In this document: one piece after another, positions 11,351-24,890 of the stretch | How the letters are laid out: every line of letters starts with the position of its first letter | How positions within the stretch are numbered: position 1 is the stretch's first letter | Notes under the pieces: model-generated | Told to the model about the DNA's origin: nothing | The model's input: the letters and a program-made list of their open reading frames with translations, nothing else | The model's database searches: none | Origin: Malania oleifera | Lineage: Eukaryota > Streptophyta > Magnoliopsida > Santalales > Ximeniaceae | Assembly (NCBI RefSeq): GCF_029873635.1 | Contig: NC_080417.1 | Coordinates: 26,732,182-26,796,181, forward strand | Reading direction: 5' to 3' | DNA length: 64,000 nucleotides | Program-made: the position numbers and the translations under genes

Positions 11351-13432
11351 GTACTGCATTTTATTTATTTATTTATTTATTTATATCACATTATGTTTTG
11401 CTTTTAAAACCACATATATTTATCATTCCCAACGAGCATGTTTGGTGCATGAGTTTCTTATATACTTGACCACATTAATTTGGTTGATTAGTATTTATAT
11501 GTTAATAATCATGGAACTAACTATTTTGATTACAATTATTAGAGACAGTATAAAGGCATATTAATTGGTTGTGAGCCGTAACCGATTTATTGTAAGTTAA
11601 ATTTATCTTTAATTAGACATAATTATCCTTTCTACTCTAATTAACTTGACATGCATAGGTTAAATTTATCTTTTTCAAATTCCGCTACTATAGTTTAAAG
11701 AATGACATTTTTTACCCTGATCAGCGAGACTTCCTTGATCAGCAAGACTTGAGGGCGGAGGACGCTGAGGCAGAGGTCAAAATTATTGGGCTAATGGACT
11801 TGGGCTTGGCAGATGAGAACGTAAGAGGCTCACGGACCCTAAATTGTAAGAATAGTTGGCAATTGTCAATGCGTTATTGCTTAGGCCAATACATTGTGGG
11901 CTAGCCTCAGCCCATTAACCTAAGCCCACAAAGATGAGGCCCATCGATTATGAGTCCTACTAGATGCTAAAACTGCTTTAATGATTGCAAAAGACGAGAT
12001 GGAATGGGCTTGGTGAATCTAAAGATTGCTATTTTTGTTTATATATGTTTGTCTTTGGGAATCTGAACTAAAAATTTTGTTTTCTATCTGTATTATTTTC
12101 ACCAAAATCCGTGTTTACCTTTAAAACAAAAAAAAAAAAAAAAAAATTTGATCAAATTTCTCTTCAGTTTGAAATTTCTCGTGCCTTGAATCCTTTATTT
12201 TTATTTTTTAAATTTTCAAATAATTATGAAAATATATGCCGTTTGAAAATATAGAAATTAGATTTCAAATTTTTTGATTTGTCGTGTGGACAAAACAATA
12301 TATGAAATTGTAAGTTTCTTTCATATCCACATAAATTCAATTCAAATCCCAAAATTCATACTTCCAAACAATACTTTTTATATTTTTTAATTTTTTTTAT
12401 AAAAAATATATGTTTTTGTAATTATTTTGAAAATTGAAAATAAAAAATAAAAACTATTTAGAACAATATAACAAAATACTTATTTTTTAAAATTTTCTTA
12501 TATGAATTTTGAAAAAAAAAGGTTAAAATTTTTATAATTCTTGAGAAAATAAAAATAAAAAATATAAAGTATTTTTCATAACTGAAATGTTGCTAAGCAA
12601 CTGTTTTTAATTATTTTTCTTTAATATGAATAATGCAAGGAATAATGCAACTTAGGTTCACTCTAACCGATGATTCATCAACATCCACGCACCTTTCGTT
12701 ACTTCTAATACTATCATAGTTAGCCGTTTGATCCATCTTAAAAAGACTTGAACTCCACAAAATAAGGAAAGTTATACTCATCATAATTTAGTATGTATTG
12801 CACGTCCTCCTTAATGCAAACTAGTTTTTTATGTTAGTTTTATTTTTCTAAATTTTAAAACAAATATACACAAAAAAAATCTTGACAGTGAAAAAATTCT
12901 AATGAATAAAGAAATTGAGTGATATTAACTCAAAATATAAAGTTAATGTAGAAGGGATAAAGATGCATCTGTAATCTTATACCCTTTGTATGTGGGCAAA
13001 ACGCAGTGTGCTACAAGCAAAAGGTATATTTCCAAAGGTCCAATGTTCCATTTTTTATTTCTTAGATTCCCTATTTGTTCTTCCTATTTTTTCGGTAGCC
13101 CAAAATTTGAAAGAATAAGATCCATGTGGGGACATCTTATCATATGGTATTCTAAGAAATAGTAAAAAATTTAAAAGTAATTTCAATATTTAGGAGTACA
13201 AATTTTGAATGTCTTGTCTAGCTGGATGTACCATCGGATTATTGTACCAGTCAAACTATCTTGGAAACAATGCATCAAAAGGTTGTCTTCATTAGAGTAC
13301 ACTGCCATGTTCTAGCAGTATAAGCGAAGATGGGTCAATGGGCAACAGGTCCCATTAAATTTCTCGAAGGCCAAAACTTTAAACTTAGGGGGTAAAGTTA
13401 CCCTTGGGACTAAGTAAAGGTCTATGACATCT
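11351..13432. other. AT-rich non-coding stretch
   Basis: No gene seen. It includes a (TTTA)n tract near 11361-11385, a less AT-rich island at 11720-12000 without an ORF, a poly-A run near 12127-12147, and very AT-rich DNA to about 12900. Confidence 0.6.
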
Positions 13433-13676
13433 TGTAACGACCCAAAAATAATATGTGTGTAAGTGCAATCCAAAAAAATAATAATAATTAATATTATATT
13501 TAATTAATTAATTAAATAAAATTAATAGTAATATAATGATAAATATGCATAATATTAATATAATATAGTAATTATATATTTATATAAAGATAAGGATGAT
13601 TCTATCATCCTTATCAGATGGCAATTGGCAATCTTGAAGCTAACCCCTAGTCATGCATGCTCTCCCGTTCACTCCT

Positions 13677-13736
<60 letters not shown>

Positions 13737-13991
13737 AATTTCTCTTCATCTCTCTATCAAATTGAAAAATGAACACCATTTCCGAATCTTAGCTCTGCTC
13801 CTGAACGTTTTAACCGGGACAAATTTATTGTTTGGATATCGTAGACACCATTCCAAGGCTAAGATAAGGGAGATAGATTATATCAGTTATTTTTCGAATT
13901 AACCGATTAAAATGAAGCATGTGATTACAGGAATGTTATATATAATTTTCTGAATAATTGTGCATATGAAAATGATGATTTTGGGGTTTAT

Positions 13992-14073
<82 letters not shown>

Positions 14074-15045
14074 GGGGGGGGGGGGGGAATTAAAGTGAGT
14101 AAGGGTAATCATCTCCTTTTTCCTACAAAATCTATATAATGAGTTAAATAAAATTATGGAGATGATCATACCCCTGTTTTCAGTAAAGTATATTTTTCTC
14201 GGACAATTTATTATATTATGAATTATAATTCAAATCGTGTGGCTTGAGGTTGATTATTGTTGTATAACTAAATCTGTTGGTTTTATGGTATGGTCTAGTA
14301 AAAATTATGGTTTTATACTAGGTACTCGAGATAAGTAAATAATGTAAAGATTGTTAAAATCATGGTGATATACTGGTTTGCTAGAAGTATTGAAAAGGGT
14401 TGCAATATAACATTGATAGGAAATGAGAAGGTCGTTATATTGTCTATCATATATGTTGCAATATAACGTTGGTAGGAAATAAGGCGGACGTTATATTATT
14501 TATTACGTGAAGTAAAATATTGGCAAGAAATGAGGATATCGTTTTACTGTTTATTATGTAAATTTGTGTAAATTGGACTGTTTGTTGAGCCAAAGTTATG
14601 TTTTGCAAGTAAATGTGTGATTTTCAATTATGGGTGTGAGTTACAGTTATAAATGCAGTATTCTCTAAAGTTAAATTAATGATTTTATTTTGTCTACACT
14701 AAAACTCATGTTAGCCACACACTGATGATAATCTATTCTATCTTACTAAGAAGTGTCTCATCCCATGATTACATAATATTTTTCAGATGTCATGAGAAGA
14801 TTAGTCGAAGTCAGAGTAGTGCAATAGAAGCGTGGGTGGGATAGAATGTTCTATTTAGAATAGATATTAAATAAATTGTGTTTTGATGACTCCAGAATTT
14901 TAGGGATATTAATTGTGCTACTGGAAAATATTATTGTCATGCTGAGCAAGATTAGCATTCTGGTAATTTGTCTTTGAGGTCTTCTGCTATATGAAAATAT
15001 TTATTACATGTGGTATCAGAACAGTGAAATTTTCGGGTTGTTGCA
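13433..15045 (+). mobile_element. gypsy-3 5' LTR
   Basis: Starts TGTAACGACCC and ends GGGTTGTTGCA, whose reverse complement TGCAACAACCC mirrors the start. It is followed at once by a primer-binding site, so this is a 5' LTR. It contains (CT)n at 13680-13733 and a compound (TA)n-(TG)n-(G)n tract at about 13998-14087. A family of short repeats with the core TTGGTAGGAAATAAGG / ATTGGCAAGAAATGAGG occurs near 14410-14545. No polyprotein follows. Confidence 0.85.
13998..14087. repeat. Compound microsatellite (TA)n(TG)n(G)n in gypsy-3 LTR
   Basis: An alternating TA run passes directly into a TG run and then into about 14-15 G. A two-step purine-pyrimidine alternation like this is prone to slippage and may be mis-sized by sequencing. 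Confidence 0.9.
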
Positions 15046-15047
15046 GT

Positions 15048-15060
15048 TGGTATCAGAGCC
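15048..15060 (+). other. gypsy-3 primer-binding site (tRNA-iMet)
   Basis: TGGTATCAGAGCC, two bases after the LTR end; it is complementary to the 3' end of initiator tRNA-Met, the usual minus-strand primer of many plant LTR retrotransposons. Confidence 0.92.
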
Positions 15061-15970
15061 TAGGAAATAAGTTCTGTAGACTTCAGAAATGACCATTACC
15101 AAAGTATAGGTATGAAGTATGATGAAAGTAGGAATGAGTAGGTTAGGTGTTGTAAGGTTGATCGGGTATAGGATGTATAGCGGAGTAAAATAAAATAAGC
15201 AAAGAAGAATTTTGAAATTTTTGTCTCACAACAGAAAATAGAAATCCATTGAAGGTTTTCTATGATTTTTCTGAAACAGTCGACGGTTCTAGAAAAGCCA
15301 TAGCAAACCATTGATGTTTTTCTCCCGGAGTGTTGCATTACGTTCTTTTTCTTGTGTAAATTAGTCACAACAAGAAATGAGCCACCATTCACAATACTAT
15401 TATATTTTAATTAGAATCTTGTGCATTTTGGAATGTACTCACAATGGAGTTTACTTTTAGTCCCCTATGGTTCCTTTATGGTTTAGTATGCGTGGATCTG
15501 AGAACAATTGAAAGAATGTTAGTAGATCTGAAAGCAACTGAAAGAATGTTGGTGACTACCCTTAGGTTTAAATCCTTGGAAATCCCAAGGGTTCTTTAAT
15601 GGTGAAGTTCTTGGGAATAACTGGTTATCCTAAGGTTCTATGAAGAGTTATAGTTCTTTTGTGTATGTTGCTCTCTCATGTCTTCCTTCTTCTTAAAGAA
15701 AATATTCAATCGTTTTATATTCCCATAAGTCACTCATGGGACTTTAGATCACTTTCTAAAAGAGTATAGGGTCAAAATTCAATTCTAGTCTGCAATAAAA
15801 ATATCAAGGAAGTAAATTTAAATTTTGTTCAATCAAAAGAGGAATAGAAGATTTTTTTTTTCTTGTAGCCTATAAGTCAAGTATCCAATGAAATTAGAAT
15901 TTCAAAGATTGAGGATCTTTTAAATTTGTTTAAGAAAACAAAACAAGAATCTGATAAATGTAAATTAAAT
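15061..15970 (+). other. gypsy-3 leader and following non-coding sequence
   Basis: No gag or pol is detectable. It contains a CAGTCGACGGTT motif near 15280 and an imperfect 31-bp duplication near 15490-15555 (GATCTGARARCAAYTGAAAG). The element is either truncated or a non-coding derivative. Confidence 0.5.
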
Positions 15971-17702
15971 GGGGACACTGTAACAACCTAAACATTGATT
16001 CACTCAAAAAATGAGCAGCTCGGAAGCTATCCCAAGTATAGGAGTTCTGTCGTGTAATATTAAGCTCAAGGGCTAGATCGTCTCCTCAGGGAATGCGTTT
16101 AATCTCAAAATTTACGTTCGTCCAATCGAAATTAAATTGCACTGAACTCAATTCAGATTCGGGTTTTCAAGATTTTGGAGAGTTAAACAAAAACTTAAAT
16201 TAAAGTCCTAACACTAGCATGCTTCAATTTAAAGAGTATGTAGGAATAGAAACTCTAATCTACCTAAGGAAACATCGAAACACGCGCTCATTAAAAATGG
16301 TAACATTAATCATGGAATTTAAGCACATAATGGAAACTCAATCAGACACAAATGCATACAATAAAAATTGAACCTTTAACACGAACTTGAACCTCAATCA
16401 CAATTTAAACACAACCAAATGATAATGGAATACGGTAAACACGAACTTAAACAAAACCGACCCTAACTAAACCGAACGATAAATAAATAAAAGAAACTAA
16501 ATTAAATTCTTCAAATCTAATGGTAACATTAATTAAGAGAAACATAAACAAATAAAAATTAAACTTCACTAAGACAAATTAAAATTATTTAACACACATT
16601 CAAACAAGTTTTTCAAATACTCTAATAAATAACTAAATAAAAAGAAAAGAAATATTCAGTTGCAATTTTGAAAATAAAAGAAAGAAAAGAAAATAAGAGA
16701 GAAGAGAGAGAGAGAGAGAGATGGGTTGCTGGCAGCAGGTATGACAGTGGGTTAATGTGCTCGGGTCGCTGTGATTATGCAGGAGGTTGCTGTCCTCTGC
16801 TAGAGCTGCTGTGCTCATGGAGGCTGCTGCTGTGTCTGCAGGAAGATGTGGTGCTGGGCTGGAGTCCTAGAACAGAGCCGATGCTGGTGTGTGCAAGGCT
16901 GAAGCAGAGGGTTGCTGGTGTTGACTAGTTTAGGCTGATGCTGCGGTGGCTATCCAGAGCAGCTGTAGTGGAGGGACTCGGCTGCTGTGGGGAGTTGCAG
17001 AGGGAAGAGGAAACTGAGTGAGAGAGAGGTTGAAAAATAGAGAGGTTAGAGAAAGAAGAAAAGTAGAGGAAGATAAGGTGAAGGAAAGGAATAACTGAGA
17101 TGCAGAGAGAAGGAAAGATTGAAAAAGAAGAAGAACAAAAACATGAAAGAAATAAAAGAAAGAAGAGAAGGGAGAGGGGGAGCCCTCGTGGCGTGCTTGC
17201 GCAGGGGGAGGAAGAGAAGGGAATTTAAGGATAGGGGGGAAAAGCCCTAGACCCGGATCCAGATAGGAGACCCGACCCGGATTGTTATATTTTTTTCATT
17301 TTTTTCATTCTATGTTCATCACAAATTTGACTCTTATGGAGCCTATATCTCACAAAACTCAAAACATGAAAGTTGTAGATAATCATTTTCTCTTTCTCTA
17401 GAAATTTGAATTGTCTCGATCGGAGCTTATACGGAAAAGTTATACATGAAATACAAACAGGTATCGGTTTTGGTTCTCGGGAATTTTCCTGTGACAAAAA
17501 ATTATCAAAACTTCATAAATAGTGTAATAAAGTTCAAGAATGATGATTTTGGTACTTTATTAAAATATTGGATAATTTTAGACATTTAATTAAAAATATA
17601 AACCATAAAGCCCGGGTTAAGATGCCCAATTACGCAGTTTTGACGTGTAATCAAACATTTTATGCCATTTTTTATATATAGTAAAATCATATTATTATGA
17701 TA
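15971..17702. other. Non-coding transposon-like stretch, family unresolved
   Basis: Starts at a possible LTR-like edge (GGGGACACTGTAACAACCT near 15971). It continues with a segment near 16010-16120 that I recognise as dispersed in plant genomes, then A-rich sequence, then purine-rich DNA (16660-17230) with GCTG-rich low complexity near 16720-16960. No significant ORF; possibly a large non-autonomous LTR derivative. Confidence 0.35.
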
Positions 17703-18540
17703 TTCCTGCTAAAACCTACTATAACATTTTGGTCCCGAAGTGGCACCGAGGAATCCTTGTACATACAATAATTTACCTATGCAGTGGAAAAACATAAAAT
17801 CTTAGTATTATAAATACCATACCAGAATTCAGTATTTTCCCAAACCATATATACATAAACACCTTTCCAAAAATCCTCCACCAGACCTCCTAGATGCTAC
17901 TAATAAACACACTCCCCAAAATACCTACCCTCCTCATAGGGCAGTATAAATATTCTCTTTATCTCTGAGCCTGATCTGCTCGTCTAACTGGATCAGCTAA
18001 AAAATGTTAAATATGCTATTACCAGTGTGTCGCAGTAGAGTTAGTATGCGCAATATACTGATAAATAATTGAAACTAAGATAGCATATAAAATAGCATAC
18101 AGTATAACTCACACCTATGTAGCTTAACATATAACCGTTTTTGAACTTTCTATTTAATCATACTTTTAGTAATTATAAATATATCTTCTATTTTTCTGAA
18201 AATCTATATATATAAATTTATATCTATGAAAACTTCCCTGGATGGTTGTATGTCATGATTTAACCCCCTTATGACATGGTTGTACGACTCGTAGGCAGGA
18301 TTTAACACTGATTAGCCTTCCAGGATAAGTCAACTGAATCTCCCTAGTCAGATCGGCCGCCTCAACCCGAACTACCGGGGAGTCTGCAGTACCTCTCAAG
18401 GCCCAATCAACTGTTGATAAATCTACACACTATCTGAGATATGTAATTGCACTCTGATCTAAAATAGTTACAGTACCGTGCTCTGAAAAATGATCTGATC
18501 TATCATGGTCTAATATTGTAGAATACTATTGAAAAGTAAG
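17703..18540 (-). mobile_element. Chromovirus-type LTR fragment, minus strand
   Basis: The layout (GGTCCCGAAGTGGCACCGAGG, an AT-rich middle, then a GC-richer block at 18240-18430) resembles, in reverse orientation, the same blocks of the gypsy-1 LTR near 3950-4200. It lies left of the minus-strand gypsy-2 integrase and may be its 3' LTR, but an intervening insertion and deletion prevent certainty. Confidence 0.5.
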
Positions 18541-19195
18541 GTGTAGTCCCAAGAGAGGGGTGAATTGGATTTAAAAAATATCTTTTAATTCCTTTTTAGA
18601 ATTCTTAAACTTCTTTTATTTCTTTTAACCAATTCTTAACTTGTTTGTTTAATTTTTTAATCACAAAAGAACTTAAATTCTTTTATCCAATCAACAACAC
18701 TATTGCTTAGCCAAACAAGTAATCAATCATTCAACCAAACCAATCAAGCACAATGTTTAAACCAAACAACCAAATGATTTTTCAAGTATAAGTTAACTGC
18801 AAAACTATTTGATTAATGGAAAATTCAGCACTCTTTGGAATATAAACACAAACCACTCAATATCAAACTTTAAACCATTTAATCACAATATAGCTTATGT
18901 TATCAGCCTTGGATACAAAATTGAATTAAGCCCTGTATATATGAAATGTTATGCTTGCTGATATAAAAGCCTGTATGAATGGATTTGCCTATTTAATATG
19001 ATGTGTAATATAGAATCCAACACTCTTCACAATATTCAAAATCCAAATAAACTCTTAGTTAATTTATCTTTGGGATGTTTAATCAAGTAACGTGCTCCCA
19101 TATGATTTCCGCAAAATATGGTTTAACCAACATACTCCCTTTCGATTTCTGCAAGCCAAATCAAAAACTCTTTGTAAGTTGATTGAGTGTTTGTG
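18541..19195 (-). mobile_element. Copia (SIRE-type) LTR 3' part, minus strand
   Basis: The left edge GTCCCAAGAGAGGGGTGAATTGGA is the reverse complement of the CAATTCACCCC...CTTGGGA block that ends SIRE-type LTRs in this window. Further right, the minus strand carries the GGGAGTATGTTGGTTAA block also found near 42670 in the copia-1 LTR. It is truncated and abuts the next LTR piece head to head. Confidence 0.6.
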
Positions 19196-19578
19196 TTAAA
19201 AGGTTTGCTCTCCTTGTTTGGTGATTATTTGATATGATTTTTCTTGAGAGCTAAACCTAAGTATTCTTAGGGGACTTCGTTAATAAGTCTCTCCTAAGAA
19301 GACTTGTATTAAACTTCTGAGTATTTCATATCCATTGCAATATCTTATGAAGTTTGCATTTGTTTGTGGATTGCAAAATCTCTTTAAAACATTTCCAAAT
19401 ATCTTGTGGGATTTATTTTGATATAACTTTGAAAAGATATTTTTTTATGTGATGGTGATCTTTGTTGCAATATTCATTCACTCATATATTATTTTATGAA
19501 TACAAGGATTACATATATTTTGCAAACCAAACATATGCATTACTTGAGCATCATACGATTGAGAAAATCTGGTGATTG

Positions 19579-19615
<37 letters not shown>

Positions 19616-20379
19616 TACATATATGTTGGTTGATTAATATCTTTGTTTGAGCACATTGATTGAATACCTTGTGACACAAAGATTATACTAGTTTGCACTC
19701 TCACGCACTGATTACATCGATAGTAAATCTATTTGAGAGTAGACATCTTAATACCACATTGAGCTTACATATTAAATCATATTGGTGGTGTATGTGATTG
19801 AACGTAACTGGGTACGCATCTTCTTTACATGAAAGCATAATCACTGTACCATTTGATTGTGATACACATTTGTTGTATTTCCAGGCACGGGCTTGAAGAG
19901 GGAGACTAGCCCTGGAATAGTCCCGGATTGGCTTAGACCCGGTTAGGAAAGTTAGGTGCACCATCCTGTTAAGGCATGTAGGTTGAGGTCAGCCACTCTA
20001 ATTGACCTGGTTAAGGCTGAGGTCGACCTTGTGGTAATTGACCTGGTTGTAATCGGTGTCGCTCCACCTTAAGTGAGCTAGTAGTGGAATCCTCGGGCTT
20101 GCGAGCTAAAGGTGGGGACATAGGCACAGTTGGCCGAACCCCGATAACATATTGTGTGTTTGTTTATATTTTCGCACTTTATATTTATCACACGTGTATG
20201 TTATTATATGAATGATGTGCTTGATTTAAATTTCTGTATATTATATTTATTGGCATATTTGGAACTGCATAGAAAGACCACAAGTTGTAATATTTTGCTA
20301 ACACCTAGTTCAACTTAGGAGAAAATTTTAAAATTCTAATTCGCCCCCCCCCCCTCTTGGGAATACACCAATTCTAACA
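19196..20379 (+). mobile_element. Copia (SIRE-type) LTR 3' part, plus strand, copia-2-like
   Basis: Matches in order the copia-2 solo LTR and the reverse complement of the copia-4 LTR: the AGGGGACTTCGTTAATAAGTC block, a (TA)n tract at about 19582-19613, TTGTTGTATTTCCAGGC near 19870, and the terminal ...CTCTTGGGAATACACCAATTCTAACA ending at 20379. It contains a 13-C run near 20343. The 5' part is missing. Confidence 0.7.
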
Positions 20380-20384
20380 AAAAG

Positions 20385-21142
20385 TTATGCTACTAAATAA
20401 TAACTGAGACCCTAAAGCTTCCTGCAAACTCCTCCAAAATCGTGATGTAAATCGTGAGTCCCTGTCTGAAACTATGGATACTGGCACACCATGGGATCAA
20501 ACTATCTCTTGTATGTATAACGCTGCCACTTTGTTCATAGAATAGCTAATTTTAATATAAAAAATTAGCGGTCTTCGTCAATCGATCAACGACCACCCAA
20601 ATAGCATTATGTCCGGTGGTAGCCCTGTGACGAAATTCATGGATATATGATTCCACTTTCACTTAGGGATGTGGAGTGACTACAACTATCCTGGCGGTCT
20701 CTAGTGCTCAGCCTTTACTTGCTGGCACGTCAAACACTGCTTCATAAATTCAGCTATTTCTCTCTTCATACCGCTCCACCAGAAAGATTCTTGGAGGTCC
20801 CGATACATCTTAGTACTTCCTGGATGCACTGTGTAAAGGGATCTATGCGCCTCTTCTATAATAGCCTTCCTAATCTCAGCATCTACAGGTACACACAGCC
20901 TAGTACGGAACCTTAGAGCTCCATCATCTGAAATACTGAACTCCTCCCATTGTTCATTCTGCACTTCATCTATCAGCTCTACCAATTCTGTGTCATCCCT
21001 TGGAGCAACTTTGATCCTCTCCTGCAAAGTAGGTTGTAACACTAGGCTAGCAATAAATGCATGGTGATCATTCTCTACTAACTCCACACCATGCCTCTCC
21101 AAGTCCGTCTAAATCATATGTTGAATCTCCACTGCTGACAAT
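20385..21142 (-). pseudogene. gypsy-2 integrase, decayed, minus strand
   Basis: A minus-strand integrase segment very similar to gypsy-1. The longest open part (20701-21102) holds the integrase zinc-binding domain, with HRSLYTVHPGSTKMY and CLTCQQVKAEH. Downstream on the minus strand, with stops and small frameshifts, come MNFVTGLPP, then a core ending [12 protein letters not shown] and GSQLLFS near 20385-20460, where an LTR fragment truncates it. The end at 21142 is interrupted by copia-4; the RNase H part resumes at 30277. Confidence 0.88.
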
Positions 21143-21147
21143 GTTGC

Positions 21148-23316
21148 TGTTAGAGTTGGTGAATTCCCAAGAGGGGGGGTGAATTGGAATTTTAAAATTT
21201 ATCTTCTAGGTTAAATGAGATAGTCATAAAATACAACCTAGGGCCTTTCGATGCAATTCCAAATGCGCCAATAAATATAATATGCAAAAATTTAAATCAT
21301 GCGCACTATTCACACCATAACATGCATGTGCGGTAAATACAAAGTGCGGAAATATAAACAAGGCACACGATATGTTATTGGGGATCAGCCAACTGTGCCT
21401 ACATCCTTGCCTCTGGCTTGCAAGCCCTAGGGTTTCACTAAAGGCTCACTTAACGGGTGGAGTGGCACCAATTACAACTAGGTCAATTCAAGGGGTTGAC
21501 CTCAATCAACATGCCTTAACAGGATGGCGCACCTAGCTTTCCTAACCGGGTCTAAGCCAATCCGAAACTATTTATTAGGGCTAGTCTCCCTCTTTAGGCC
21601 CGTTCCTGGAATACAATAGATTTGTTCACAATGAAATAGTACAGTGATTATGATTTCATGTAAAGCAGATGTGTACCCACTCTACGCAATCATATGCACC
21701 ACCAAATGATATAATAAAGTAAGTTCAATGTGATTTTAGATGTCTACTCTCAAATATATATTTGCAATTGATGTAATCAGTGTGTGAGAGTGCAAACAAT
21801 ATGATCTTCGTATCAAAAAATATGTTCAATCTAAATGCTCAAACAAAGTTATCAGCAATACTTTAGATATCTCAACGAGTAGATTTTCTCAAAGTGTAAA
21901 GTTCAAGAAATATATATAGATTTTATTTGCAAAAAGGGTTTAATCTTTGTATTCAACAAATGATATAACTTAATGAATATTGCAACAAATATTTTCACCA
22001 CATAAACAAATATCTCTTTAAAGATTTCTCAAGATGAAACGTACTAGATATTTGAAAATGATTTGTAAGGATTTTTGCAACCAAAACCAAATAAGAACTT
22101 CTCAAAATATTGCAATGACAATGTGATACTTAGAAGCTCAAGTGAAGTCTTCTTAGGATAGACTTATCAATGAAGTCCCCTAAGAGCACTTGAGGTTTTG
22201 CTCTCAAATAAAATAATATCAAACAAGCACAATCTTGAGAGAGCAAACCTTATGGAACAACAACACTCAAATCATAATTACAAAGATATTTGAGTAATAA
22301 GATCTGGTAAGAATAAGTGCTGGAGGCTCAAAAAATGAGTACTATATATTTTGGAGTTTCAAAGAATTTCTCCCAACCAAGATTGCTAATCCCATGCTAA
22401 TTATTCCAAATGAGGGGGTATATATAGACTTCCCCCTAATTATAACCATTAAGGACACAAATGGAATAATTATAAAATTTTTAATATTATTTAATTAAAT
22501 TAACCCCGTTAAAAAAATGTTAACTGCGGTAAATTTTTGGGGCAACTCGAGAGCACTGGTCGACTGAGACAAGTTCAGTTGACTGAGTTGCTTGAAGTTC
22601 GATCGACCGAGCATTAAATGAACTATAAGTTCGGTCGATCGGACTTGTAAGTCAAAGGGCGATTTTTCTCTATTTGCGCAGTTTAGTTGACTGGAGACAT
22701 TTTGAACTACCTCGGTTGGTCGACCAGACCATTGAGTTCCCACATGTGGGAACTCAGTCGACTAGTGCGTTGATATGCAATTTATACTCGATTGACCAGA
22801 AGGTCAATTAAGTTGACTCCTAGGGGGTTCGGTCAACTGGGTTCAAATGAACTAAGTGAGTTCGGTCGACCGGGTTGTGGTCAACCTATTGACTGGTCCT
22901 AGTTCGGACAACCGGGGGCATTTTGTACATAGGAGTACGGTTGACCGAACATGTAATTTTCATACATTTTGGTTCTTTTCAATTTGTGCAAACACCCTAA
23001 TCAAATGACCAAACATACAAATGCATGAGTGAGTGCCCTAGGGTCATTTCTAGTTCCTTTTTAGTTATGAGCTTACTCATCACATCATACAAGTGATGAA
23101 TGCAATTATTACAAGTCAAGCCCTATTTACTATTACAGACCCTTTAGATAATAATAAAATGAAATACAACATATGTATTGGGTCTTCAACTTCAATATCT
23201 CTTTGTGCTATCATTATGATCTGCCAATTAGAATACCTGCACATAACCTCAAATGTGCATTAAAAATAATTGGTATTTGTCATTATCAAAATCGGGTGTG
23301 ACCTATAAGTTCAACA
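21148..23316 (-). mobile_element. copia-4 3' LTR (minus-strand element)
   Basis: On the plus strand it starts TGTTAGAGTTGG and ends AAGTTCAACA; it pairs with 28062-30276, about 90% identical by eye where compared. The flanks fit a 5-bp TSD with one change: GTTGC at 21143-21147 and GCTGC at 30277-30281. A cluster of TCGGTCGACCGA-like motifs lies at 22540-22950. Confidence 0.88.
22540..22950. repeat. GTCGAC-centred motif cluster in copia-4 3' LTR
   Basis: At least ten degenerate copies of TCGGTCGACCGA or its half sites in 400 bp (for example GTTCGGTCGATCGGAC, GGTCGACCAGACC, TTCGGTCGACCGGG), spaced 20-60 bp apart in both orientations. Function unknown. Confidence 0.8.
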
Positions 23317-23332
23317 TCCTCCCACTTTTTTA
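23317..23332 (-). other. copia-4 polypurine tract (minus strand)
   Basis: The minus strand reads TAAAAAAGTGGGAGGA directly before the TGTTGA start of the 3' LTR, the expected place of the plus-strand primer. Confidence 0.7.
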
Positions 23333-24890
23333 TGATGACAAATACATCAAGCAAAAATATAGGTATAGCCTAAGAAGGCTCCCCCTATCAATATGCATTA
23401 AAGAAAACTTAATTTTTAACCCAATCATTTTTGTCCTCTTCATCTCCCCCTTTTGGCAACAACAAAAAGGGCCATAAAAATAAGAGCTCTAGGCAATGGG
23501 TAAACATCATTTTTATACATTATAAGTCTTGGAAGGTTTTTGAAAAATTTCGACAGAGTGTCATTTGAAAATAGGATTTTTCAAAACAAATCTTGTATAA
23601 ACAATGACCTATTTGAGTTTATAAATCCTAGCAATTTATCCACAACTACTCAAACAATTCCAGTATGATCAATGCAAGAAAACATAAATACCAATATCAT
23701 TATGAAGTAAATAGGAGAATTATGCATTACAAACAACAATCAATGTTTAGAAAGTCTAAGCCAATAAGAAATATCAATGGTAATATTAGTTGCTAAGACT
23801 TGTAAAATGGACTTGAAAGCTTTCCCTAGCAAATTGAATCCAAGCATAGATAAAATAAGCTGCGTAGAGTAAATGTATAAATATTTCATTAAGAATGCCA
23901 AAGAGTTTATGCAATTAATTTTTAAGTCTTTTAAAATGAAGATACTAAATTAAGATTTATTCACTTTACCATTCAATCAGTATAATCATTCCTATAGATC
24001 ACGTATGCATCAGAAGACATACATTAAGACATGAAATGAAGCACATAACCGAGAATCATCCATATCAAAATGGAATATAATGATGATCAAGGTTCTTAGA
24101 AGAGCCTTAATATTCAGTAAGTAACACCATGATGCATATGAGTTCTTTATGGTCTTTCCCTAGGGATGAAGCTACTTTTTTTTTTTTAAATACCTGATGA
24201 TTTGCATGAGGATGAAGCTTAATTTTCATTGAGTTTTCACTCATCCTTTCAAAAAGATTTTAACTTTTAATTTCATTATAATCATCATTTGACAAGGTTT
24301 TATGTTGGAAAAGTCCACCGAAATTTCGGCAGCATGTCGTCTGTAAATAGGACATTTCCCAAATAAACCTACATAAAAAAATTCTCAACAGCCATAACAT
24401 TAGAGGTTTAGGGCATGTGAGAACCTATATCAACTACCAGCATGCAATTACACATCAATTGCATCCGCCATGTAGGAGGCATTCTAACCTAATCATGCAA
24501 ATAGGTAAATAGTGATTTATATGCCGTTTATCCCATGATATCCAACAAGAGAGCAGAAGACTATCATCAAGGCATTACACACAAACATCATGCAATACCT
24601 AAGAATTAGACAATCATGGCATTCTCAAAATCAATACACACCAACAGATAAAAATAAAAATGGATAACCCAATCATCAACAGAATCCAAAATAAACAGGG
24701 GTTAGAGTGTAGTGTATAACAAAAGAGAAAAGAAAAAAAGGAAAAATAATAGCGGTTTCATAAGTATATACTAGAGAATATAAAAGATAATGAATCATAA
24801 ATATAATTCCTGATCTGTAGAATGCTCCTCTGAAACTAGATCTTGCCTCCATCCACACCACCATCGGCGCCATTGCCTGCATCGAAGTCG
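23333..24890. other. copia-4 non-coding region between ORF3 and the 3' LTR
   Basis: No ORF of note. A similar block occurs twice, near 23545-23605 and 24325-24385 (TTTCGACAGAGTGTCATTTGAAA versus TTTCGGCAGCATGTCGTCTGTAAA), an old internal duplication. Confidence 0.55.

Noticed and set aside
16668..16928. 86-codon ORF over the GCTG-rich stretch
   Set aside because: Low-complexity composition, no domain, and surrounded by non-coding transposon-like sequence.
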